A DNA stretch of 29,072 nt. Source: Nitrospirota bacterium. GTDB taxonomy: Bacteria > Nitrospirota > Nitrospiria > Nitrospirales > NS-4. Below are positions 23,674 to 29,072 of this stretch, piece after piece (within the stretch, counting starts at the first letter, position 1; each line of letters opens with the position of its first letter). The stretch is from the NCBI GenBank assembly GCA_005877565.1, contig VBOK01000080.1, forward strand, positions 1 to 29,072, read 5' to 3'. Below the pieces are notes generated by a model. The model worked only from the letters and a program-made list of their open reading frames with translations, had not been told where the DNA came from and ran no database searches. Position numbers and translations under genes: made by a program.

Positions 23674-23715
23674 CTGAGCGGTTAGCGAAGGGTCTAGATT
23701 CTTCGCTCCGCTCAG
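23674..23715. repeat. Dispersed-type inverted repeat between thiI and polX-like gene
   Basis: The left arm CTGAGCGGTTAGCGAAG (23674-23690) pairs with CTTCGCTCCGCTCAG (23701-23715) apart from two unpaired bases. Text such as CACCCTGAGCG...CGCTCAGAATG is, from memory, a common repeat in many environmental genomes. It lies between convergent genes and could also stop transcription. Confidence 0.6.
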
Positions 23716-23723
23716 AATGGCTA

Positions 23724-23766
23724 GAGCCGCGGGCGACAGAACCCGCGAGCCGCAGGCGACAGATCC
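23724..23766 (+). repeat. Direct 20-bp repeat pair
   Basis: GAGCCGCGGGCGACAGAACC (23724-23743) and GAGCCGCAGGCGACAGATCC (23747-23766) agree at 18 of 20 bases, three bases apart. They directly follow the inverted repeat and probably belong to the same element. Confidence 0.6.
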
Positions 23767-23769
23767 TTG

Positions 23770-25455
23770 CTAGGGCCGCATGGCCTGGAGCCGGGCGGCC
23801 ATGGCTTCGGCCGGCAGGGTGTTCACCACATCCTGGGCCGTGACGCCGCCCTTGCGGGCCACATTCACGCCGAAGGGCACGTCCCCCAACCCATCCGTAC
23901 TGTGTGCGTCGGGGTTGATGCTGAACTTCACACCCTTCTCCTTGGCATAGCCGCACAGCCGCCAGTCCAGGTCGAGCCGGTGGGGATTCGCGTTGATCTC
24001 GACGATCTTCCCGTGCGAGGCCGCCGCGTCCAGCACCTGCTTCATATCCACCCGGTAGCCGTCCCGCGACAGGAGCAACCGTCCCGTGGAATGGCCCAGC
24101 ATCGTGACATAGGGATTGGCCAGCGCCCGGCAGATCCGTCGCGTCTGGTCTTCTTCCGAGAGATTAAAGCGGCTGTGCACCGAGGCGATCACGAAGTCGA
24201 AGGTGACCAGCACCTCGTCGGAATAGTCCATCGCGCCGTCAGCCAGGATGTCAGCCTCGATGCCTTTGAAGATCCGCACGTCCGGAAACTTCTTCTGCAC
24301 CGCGGCGATCTCGGCGTGCTGCGCCCGGACGCGGTCTTCTTTCAAACCGTTCGCGTAGAAGGCCGACTGGCTGTGGTCGGAGATGCCGATGTAGCGATAC
24401 CCAAGCGTTCGCGTCGCCCCCACCATCTGCTCCAGCGTCGCCGAGCCGTCGCTGTAGATGGTGTGCGTGTGGAAGACCCCCTGGATCTGCCCAGGCTCGA
24501 GCAGCACCGGCAGGCGCCCGCTCTCAGCCAATTCGATCTCCCCATGGCCCTCGCGCAACTCCGGCGGGATGAACGGGAGGCCCGCAGCTGCATAGATGGC
24601 TTCTTCAGACTCCCCTCGAAGAGAGACGCCACGGCTGACCAGTCGCTGCGTGAGTGCCTCCACATGCTCAGCGTTGCCGGTGGCCTTGAGCAACTCCCAC
24701 CCGTAGTTGGCTCTGTCAACCAACATAACGACCACCGGCAGGCTTTGGGGGGAGCGCGCGGTGATGCGGTTCATCTCCGACTCGACGTTGACCTGTGTGA
24801 CATCCGGCACACTGGCCAGAGCCTCCACTAGATCCAACGGCTCGCCTCCGGCAACGACCACCACGATGCTCTGCACCACTTCGAGCCGGCGGCGAATCTC
24901 ATCCGCATGGTCGGCGCACACGACGCCAGGCGTTCCACGGACGGCTGCGAGGATGCTCTCCGCCTCCTCGATGACATTCGCATAGAGATGGAACCCCTGA
25001 TGCCGTTTGAACTGCCGGATGCCAGCTAAAATTTTCTCCTGGGTCTTGGCACCGAAGCCGGGCAGGCCCACTAGCCTGTTCTCAACACAGGCGTATTCGA
25101 GTTCGCCCACAGAGCTCACACCCAGTTGCTCATAGATCGCCTTCAGCTTCTTGGGGCCAAGTCCGGGAATCGCCGCCATGTCCAGCAAGCTGGCGGGGAA
25201 GGAAGCCTTCAACTCCTGATGCACTGTGGACCGCCCTGTCGTGACAAGCTCTGTGACCGTGCCCTCCAAGGTCTGGCCGATCCCCTTGACGTTGCGCAGG
25301 AGACCCTTCTGCACCAGGACAGCCGGCTCCTCAGGGAGGCTCTCGATCACCCGCGCCCCGGTTTCATACGCCTTGACCTTGAAAGGATTCTCGCCTTTCA
25401 GTTCCAGGAGAAAGGCGATCTCCTCCAGGACGGCTGCGATTTCACGCTTGGTCAT
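23770..25455 (-). CDS. polX: PolX-like protein: degenerate polymerase domain plus PHP phosphoesterase domain
   Basis: Family X DNA polymerase/3'-5' exonuclease of the bacterial PolX type, 561 residues. N-terminus REIAAVLEEIAFLLELKGEN is typical, as are the helix-hairpin-helix motifs (IPGLGPKKLKAIYEQLGV and LPGFGAKTQEKIL). In the palm, active PolX has GSLRRG....DID and later vDLR; here the aligned text is ADEIRRRLEVVQSIVVVVA and LPVVVMLV, so all three catalytic aspartates are replaced (Ser, Val, Val). The C-terminal PHP domain keeps its metal ligands: GVFHTHTIYSDGSATL, ISDHS, GIEADIL, ASVHSR, GHSTGR, NPDAHS. So it is probably a nuclease without polymerase activity. ATG 25455 matches the family start; a longer version to 25491 does not. 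Confidence 0.88.
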   Translation of the reverse strand: MTKREIAAVLEEIAFLLELKGENPFKVKAYETGARVIESLPEEPAVLVQKGLLRNVKGIGQTLEGTVTELVTTGRSTVHQELKASFPASLLDMAAIPGLGPKKLKAIYEQLGVSSVGELEYACVENRLVGLPGFGAKTQEKILAGIRQFKRHQGFHLYANVIEEAESILAAVRGTPGVVCADHADEIRRRLEVVQSIVVVVAGGEPLDLVEALASVPDVTQVNVESEMNRITARSPQSLPVVVMLVDRANYGWELLKATGNAEHVEALTQRLVSRGVSLRGESEEAIYAAAGLPFIPPELREGHGEIELAESGRLPVLLEPGQIQGVFHTHTIYSDGSATLEQMVGATRTLGYRYIGISDHSQSAFYANGLKEDRVRAQHAEIAAVQKKFPDVRIFKGIEADILADGAMDYSDEVLVTFDFVIASVHSRFNLSEEDQTRRICRALANPYVTMLGHSTGRLLLSRDGYRVDMKQVLDAAASHGKIVEINANPHRLDLDWRLCGYAKEKGVKFSINPDAHSTDGLGDVPFGVNVARKGGVTAQDVVNTLPAEAMAARLQAMRP

Positions 25456-25462
25456 AACCAGC

Positions 25463-25491
25463 AGTTTATCCTGGCGGAACCATCCACGCAA
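25463..25491 (-). promoter_or_regulatory. Promoter of polX-like gene, leaderless type
   Basis: On the minus strand TTGCGT (25491-25486), 17 bases, TAAACT (25468-25463), then 7 nt to ATG 25455. No ribosome site is present. Confidence 0.5.
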
Positions 25492-25500
25492 TGCGGTACC

Positions 25501-25528
25501 GTAGGGGCACGGCGCGCCGTGCCCCTAC
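25501..25528. repeat. Perfect 28-bp palindrome between divergent promoters
   Basis: Arms GTAGGGGCACGGCG and CGCCGTGCCCCTAC meet without a spacer. It lies 9 bases from the -35 of the polX-like gene and 13 bases from that of the opposite operon. Palindromes with this GTAGGGGCACGG text are, from memory, dispersed in many bacterial genomes. Confidence 0.85.
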
Positions 25529-25541
25529 AACCTCTGCACCG

Positions 25542-25570
25542 TTGCGCGTCCTGGCCGGACTTGCTAGCAT
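25542..25570 (+). promoter_or_regulatory. Promoter of Cys-rich protein-queG operon, leaderless type
   Basis: TTGCGC (25542-25547), 17 bases, TAGCAT (25565-25570), then 6 nt to ATG 25577. No ribosome site is present. It is divergent from the polX-like promoter across the palindrome. Confidence 0.5.
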
Positions 25571-25576
25571 GCTGAC

Positions 25577-25960
25577 ATGTCGAACGCGCGCATGATTATT
25601 TCCTTCTTGGTCCTGCTCGCCATCGGCGCGACCGTGTCCGCCGACGCACAGCCGCTGGGACGCGACACCCAGACGTCCAGCTCGTGCCAGATCGGGAACA
25701 TCAAGAAAGGTGCCAGCGGCAAGCAGTGCGAGGTGCCCATCCCGCAGAGCTGTAAGGTCGCTATCAATGCAGCGACGAAAACGCACTGGGCTGACATCGA
25801 AAAATCCGGCGGCCTCTCGTGCCGCTTCGACAGCAAGCTGACCGACTGGAAGACCCGCATCATCGGCACCTGCGGCGCATGCCAGGCGCGCCAGTGCAGC
25901 GCCAAGTTCACCGTCTACTTCGATTGCACCCATCCGGATTCCAAGCCCAAAGCCCCATGA
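25577..25960 (+). CDS. Small cysteine-rich exported protein, unknown
   Basis: Not recognised. 127 residues with a signal peptide (ARMIISFLVLLAIGATVSADA). The mature part has eight cysteines (SSSC, KQC, QSC, LSC, then the cluster GTCGACQARQC, and FDC), an even number suited to four disulfides in the periplasm. A CGAC pair resembles a redox CxxC but stands alone. No metal or enzyme signature can be assigned. First gene of the operon; its stop overlaps the queG start by four bases (ATGA). The linkage to queG may be only for transcription, since QueG works in the cytoplasm. Confidence 0.7.
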   Translation: MSNARMIISFLVLLAIGATVSADAQPLGRDTQTSSSCQIGNIKKGASGKQCEVPIPQSCKVAINAATKTHWADIEKSGGLSCRFDSKLTDWKTRIIGTCGACQARQCSAKFTVYFDCTHPDSKPKAP

Positions 25961-26772
25961 CGCTGACAGAGCGAGTGAAGCGGAAGGCCCTCGATCTGGG
26001 TTTCCAGGCCGTGGGGGTCAGCCGCGTCACGTACGACCGCCAGGAAGCGGCCCGCCTCGCGGAGTGGTTGGCGCGCGGCTACCACGGCGAGATGGGCTGG
26101 ATGGCGCGGACCGCGAAGAAACGGCAGCACCCCGCCCTGCTCCTTCCCGGCGTCCGGGCCATCGTGTCGGTCGGGATGAACTACGATACCGAGGACCAGC
26201 CGGACGACCGCCCGGGACACGGGCGCATCGCCCGATATGCCAGGGGCGAGGACTACCACCAGGTCCTCGGCGAGCGGCTGAAGGTGCTCGCATCGTTCCT
26301 GCAGGCGGAGGCGCCGGACTCGCGAAGCCGCCCCTATGTGGACACGGGCGCCGTGATGGAAAAGGCCTGGGCCCAGCGGGCCGGGCTCGGCTGGATCGGT
26401 AAGCACTCGAACCTGGTCTCCGCTCGGCACGGCTCTTGGCTGCTGCTGGGGGAGGTGCTGACGACCGCAGACCTGGACCCCGACGAGCCCGGCGCTGACC
26501 TCTGCGGGACCTGCACGTTGTGTATCCGCGCCTGCCCGACCGTCTTCGGCTGTGACGACTGCCTGGACGTCTGTCCCTACAACCATCAGGCAACCCCAAC
26601 AGCCGAGCCCGCATTCCGCGCCACCCCGCTCACCTTGAACCCTGATCTGGACGCCCTGGCACGGCAGTCCGCCGCGGAGTTCCAATCTGCGTTTCGCCAC
26701 AGCGCCGTCCGCCGCACGACCCACGAGGGACTCCAGCGCAGCGTGGCCGTCGCCCGAAAGAACGCCCCATGA
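25957..26772 (+). CDS. queG: Epoxyqueuosine reductase QueG, internally shortened
   Basis: Cobalamin and iron-sulfur enzyme reducing epoxyqueuosine to queuosine in tRNA. 271 residues against about 340-380 usual. The N-terminal cobalamin domain is normal: LGFQAVGVSRV, GEMGWMAR, SVGMNYDTED, YARGEDYHQVL, DTGAVMEKAWAQRAGLGWIG. The ferredoxin domain reads CGTCTLCIRACPT and then directly VFGCDDCLDVCPYN. Normal proteins have about 38 residues between CPT and FGCDDC, including a Cys that ligates a cluster (RRCISYLTIE). So seven of eight cluster cysteines remain, in frame. The C-terminal HEAT-like tail is also short (LQRSVAVARKNAP). ATG 25957 overlaps the previous stop; the stop overlaps the next start. 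Activity is doubtful. Confidence 0.85.
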   Translation: MTLTERVKRKALDLGFQAVGVSRVTYDRQEAARLAEWLARGYHGEMGWMARTAKKRQHPALLLPGVRAIVSVGMNYDTEDQPDDRPGHGRIARYARGEDYHQVLGERLKVLASFLQAEAPDSRSRPYVDTGAVMEKAWAQRAGLGWIGKHSNLVSARHGSWLLLGEVLTTADLDPDEPGADLCGTCTLCIRACPTVFGCDDCLDVCPYNHQATPTAEPAFRATPLTLNPDLDALARQSAAEFQSAFRHSAVRRTTHEGLQRSVAVARKNAP

Positions 26773-27791
26773 ACCCCTCGTTCTCCACCTACCTCGTCAA
26801 TCCGCCGTTCGGCGACCCGGGTTTGTATGTCGAGATCCGCTGGGCCCGGCGCGCGCTCCTGTTCGACCTGGGCGACAACGCAGCACTGAGCCCGACGAGG
26901 CTGCTACGCGCCATGGATGCGTTCGTCTCGCACACGCACATGGACCACTTCATCGGGTTCGACCGGCTGCTGCGCATCGCGCTGGGCCGTGGCAAGACCC
27001 TCCGCCTCTACGGCCCGCCGGGGCTGATCGCCAACATCGAGGGGAAATTGCGCGGCTACACCTGGAATCTTGTGGATGGCTACCCGCTGACGATCGAGGC
27101 GCGCGAGTTCCACCCCCGGCAGATCCGCACCGCCGTCTATCGCGCCACCGAAGCCTTCCAGCCCGCCGAGGGACCGTTCGAAGTCAGGCCCGAGGGCGAG
27201 CCGTTTCCGGTCCTGGTGGATCCCATGTTCACGGTCTCCGCGACTTCCCTGAACCACCGCATCCCGTCCTTCGCCTACGTCCTGCAGGAGAAGTTCCATG
27301 TGAACATCAACAAGGAACGGCTGCACGCCGCGGGACTGCCCGTCGGGTCGTGGCTGAAGGAAGTCAAGCAGCATCTCTGGGACGGCAAGCCCGACGACTT
27401 CCGGTTCACCGCGACGCTGTACTTCGAGCACCGCAAGGAAGAGCGGGAATTCGCGCTGGGTGAATTAAAAGAAAGCTTCGTGACGATCTCCCGCGGGCAG
27501 AGGATCGCGTATGTGGTGGACGCCCGCTACGACAAGGAGAACGAAGCCAAGATCGTCGCGCTGGCCCAGGGCGCCGACGTGTTCTACTGCGAAGCCCCCT
27601 ATCTGGATCAGGACGCCGACAAAGCGCAGGAGCGGTACCACCTGACGGCCAGGCAGGCCGGCCTGCTGGCCCGGAAAGCCGGCGTCCGGGAGTTGGTCGT
27701 GTTCCACTTCTCCCCGCGCTACTCGGGGCAAGACGATCTGCTCTACAAGGAAGCGCAGGAAGAGTTCGCCTGCATCGGAGAGCGAGGATGA
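26769..27791 (+). CDS. Metallo-beta-lactamase-fold hydrolase, RNase Z-like
   Basis: Cytoplasmic metal hydrolase, 340 residues. The metal site HTHMDH follows DAFVS near residue 56, preceded by LLFDLGDNA, the standard first motif of the fold. Later are SATSLNHRIPSFAYVLQEK (as in RNase Z, where a His binds metal), AYVVDARYDKEN, DVFYCEAPYLDQD and a closing VVFHFSPRYSG with the last His. This matches the RNase Z/ElaC group better than glyoxalase II. Whether it trims tRNA 3' ends is not shown; no flexible-arm motif is evident. Both ends overlap neighbours by ATGA, so it is part of the tight queG operon. Confidence 0.8.
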   Translation: MNPSFSTYLVNPPFGDPGLYVEIRWARRALLFDLGDNAALSPTRLLRAMDAFVSHTHMDHFIGFDRLLRIALGRGKTLRLYGPPGLIANIEGKLRGYTWNLVDGYPLTIEAREFHPRQIRTAVYRATEAFQPAEGPFEVRPEGEPFPVLVDPMFTVSATSLNHRIPSFAYVLQEKFHVNINKERLHAAGLPVGSWLKEVKQHLWDGKPDDFRFTATLYFEHRKEEREFALGELKESFVTISRGQRIAYVVDARYDKENEAKIVALAQGADVFYCEAPYLDQDADKAQERYHLTARQAGLLARKAGVRELVVFHFSPRYSGQDDLLYKEAQEEFACIGERG

Positions 27792-28613
27792 AGGCCCTCG
27801 TCCTTGGCGCGACAGGATTCCTCGGATCCAACCTCGTACGGACGCTTTTGGCCCACGGGCAGCAGGTCCGTGTGCTGGTGCGCCCGACGAGCAGCACACG
27901 GACGCTGGATGGTCTGAACGTGGAGCGCGTGCTCGGGGACCTGCGCGATCCCGATTCGCTGGCCCACGCGTGTGCGGGCGTCCAGGTCATCTACCAGACC
28001 GCCAGCTACTATCCTCCAAAGACGATCCCGGCCAATGTCGCCACGGCCCAGGCCTTGATGGAGACGCAAAATCTCTTGACCGCCGCGCAGCATGCCTCGG
28101 TGGGCCGGCTGGTCTTCACCAGCACGCTGACCACCATCGGATTTCCGGCGGACGGCGGGCTGGCGACCGAAGCATGTCCTTTCAGGTCGCTGTTTCCGAA
28201 CAATCCCTACCTGATGGCCAAAGCGGCCATGGAGGACCTGGTTCTGGACGCTGCGCGAATCGGGCTCCCGGCGGTGGTCGTCAATCCGACCGCCTTTTTC
28301 GGTCCTTATGACAGCAAGCCCACAAGCGGGACCCAGATCCTGATGATCGCGAGGCGATTGATGCCCCTGTACATCGCAGGCAAGGCCAACGTCATCGACG
28401 TCCGGGACGTGGCAGTGGGGATGGTGCGGGCGGCTGAGCGGGGGCGGCGCGGCGAGCGCTACATCCTGGGCAACTGGAACACCACCCAAACGGAGCTCAA
28501 GCGAGCTGGACTACCCCCGCAGCCCGGTTGAGACCGCCATCCGCGACGCAATCCAGTGGTTCCGGGGCAACGGCTACCTGCCAAGCACGGAACGGTCCTA
28601 TCCGTCCGGATAG
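27788..28613 (+). pseudogene. NAD-dependent epimerase/reductase (HpnA-like) with internal out-of-frame deletion
   Basis: Short-chain dehydrogenase of the extended type. It starts MKALVLGATGFLGSNLVRTL (Rossmann GxxGxxG). GDLRDPDSL, VFTSTLTTIGF and the active-site YLMAK (YxxxK) follow, and NPTAFFGPYD. After GERYILGNWNTTQTEL the frame goes to a short odd tail ending at 28531. In another frame the usual C-terminus follows immediately: SELDYPRSPVETAIRDAIQW then FRGNGYL, with TAG at 28611-28613. Roughly 50-70 residues are missing between the two parts. HpnA-like is the closest family I can name; the substrate is unknown. It overlaps the stop of the hydrolase gene by four bases (ATGA) and is the last gene of that operon. 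Confidence 0.75.
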
Positions 28614-28616
28614 GAC
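28595..28616 (+). terminator. Hairpin at end of the queG operon
   Basis: GTCCTATCCG (28595-28604) and CGGATAGGAC (28607-28616) form a ten-base perfect stem around two bases. The hairpin contains the TAG stop of the reductase's true C-terminal frame. No T-run follows, so simple rho-independent termination is uncertain. Confidence 0.45.
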
Positions 28617-28627
28617 TTGATGCGTAG

Positions 28628-28656
28628 TTGTTGTACCGACAAAAATCTGGTTAAAT
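28628..28656 (+). promoter_or_regulatory. Promoter of ACT-domain gene
   Basis: TTGTTG (28628-28633), 17 bases, TTAAAT (28651-28656) with TGG before it as an extended -10. The start would be near 28663, giving a leader of about 47 nt that carries a strong ribosome site. Confidence 0.5.
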
Positions 28657-28709
28657 GACGGCTCGAAAAGATCACGGGTGGCAGTGGATATTGTGAAGGA
28701 GGAGGAGCC

Positions 28710-29072
28710 ATGGCAGATTACGTTCGTATTGCTTCATATTTCAAAATGGCGGCTCCGGACAAGGCAGGGGAAGGCGCCCGCGCCCTCAGTTTGCTTCGCG
28801 ATGCCGGCGTGAATTTGATGGCCTTCTCTGGTTTCCCTCGGAACCGTCGCGCACAACTCGATTTTGTGCCGGTCGACCCGATTGCCTTCAAGGCTGTGGC
28901 CAAGCAGGCCAAGCTCAAGGTCCTGGGCCCCAAGGCCTGCTTCCTGGCCGAAGGGGATGACCGCCCTGGAGCCGGTGCCGAACTCATGAGCAGGCTCGCC
29001 GCGGCGAAGATCAACGTCACCGCCCTGCAGGCCGTCTCGGCCGGTGCCGGTCGTTATGGCGCGATCCTTTGG
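28710..29072 (+). CDS. ACT-domain protein, 3' end outside the window
   Basis: The first 121 codons are present. ATG 28710 is preceded by GAAGGAGGAGGAG, the strongest ribosome site in the window. The protein begins ADYVRIASYFKMAAPDKAGE, then GARALSLLRDAGVNLMAFSG, FPRNRRAQLDFVP, and a second similar unit (CFLAEGDDRPGAGAELMSRL, AAAKINVTALQAVSAG). That is two ACT-like folds in tandem, ligand-binding domains best known from amino acid control. No catalytic domain is seen so far and the spacing suggests only a few residues remain. It is a separate unit with its own promoter; ligand and target unknown. Confidence 0.75.
   Translation, partial: MADYVRIASYFKMAAPDKAGEGARALSLLRDAGVNLMAFSGFPRNRRAQLDFVPVDPIAFKAVAKQAKLKVLGPKACFLAEGDDRPGAGAELMSRLAAAKINVTALQAVSAGAGRYGAILW

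Noticed and set aside
23767..24831. Open frame of about 350 codons opposite the polX-like gene
   Set aside because: Shadow frame without support; the PHP motifs are on the minus strand.
1..29072. CRISPR array, tRNA, rRNA, integrase, transposase or defence system
   Set aside because: No regularly spaced repeats, tRNA-like cloverleaf or matching protein motifs were found; only isolated palindromes and short repeats are present.

Overview
The window reads as a piece of chromosome from a GC-rich Gram-negative bacterium, most likely of the Nitrospira group (Nitrospirota). This is an inference from gene content: a multi-subunit 2-oxoacid:ferredoxin oxidoreductase with the small extra subunit found in bacteria using the reductive TCA cycle, LL-diaminopimelate aminotransferase, sigma-54 control of pilins, type IV pilus genes, and starts lacking Shine-Dalgarno (SD) sites. 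No rRNA, tRNA, CRISPR array, integrase or transposase gene was seen.

Layout. 1-2118 (minus): oxidoreductase operon, in order small subunit (apparently frameshifted near its N-terminus), alpha, then beta running off the edge. 2481-12822 (plus): type IV pilus region with a FimT/GspH-like pseudopilin, a GAF-AAA+-Fis sigma-54 activator, a pilV-pilW-pilX minor pilin set, a second diverged pilV-pilW-pilX set, a glutamine-rich exported protein, and a PilB motor ATPase with an extra C-terminal zinc-ribbon pair. 12829-16549 (minus): housekeeping operon dapL-folK-panC-hemW. 16662-17957 (plus): esterase lipoprotein. 18078-19179 (minus): HAMP membrane protein followed by a type IV pilin. 19223-20595 (minus): unknown protein followed by an exported beta-helix protein. 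20834-23586 (plus): coaE, a broken trxB, thiI. 23770-25455 (minus): PolX-like protein. 25577-28613 (plus): tight operon of a Cys-rich exported protein, a shortened queG, an RNase Z-like hydrolase and a broken NAD-dependent reductase. 28710 to the end (plus): ACT-domain protein, cut by the edge.

Main observations. The pilus block is a tandem duplication of an activator + pilVWX unit. The second activator gene is lost except for its last 16 or so codons, kept with its stop just after the first pilX. Both pilV genes have a GG-N10-GC sigma-54 promoter-like element a few bases before the start, with a shared AT-rich motif and hairpin upstream at matching spacing. This supports local control by the adjacent activator.

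The other clear signals are these. Six genes have a TANNNT element 5-7 nt before ATG and no SD, suggesting leaderless transcripts. The PolX-like protein has lost all three polymerase aspartates but keeps its PHP nuclease motifs. A REP-like palindrome encodes the start of a signal peptide. A perfect 28-bp palindrome lies between two divergent promoters. Three genes between 22.2 and 28.6 kb (trxB, queG, reductase) each lack an internal block, which is either local erosion or an assembly artefact and needs raw reads to decide.
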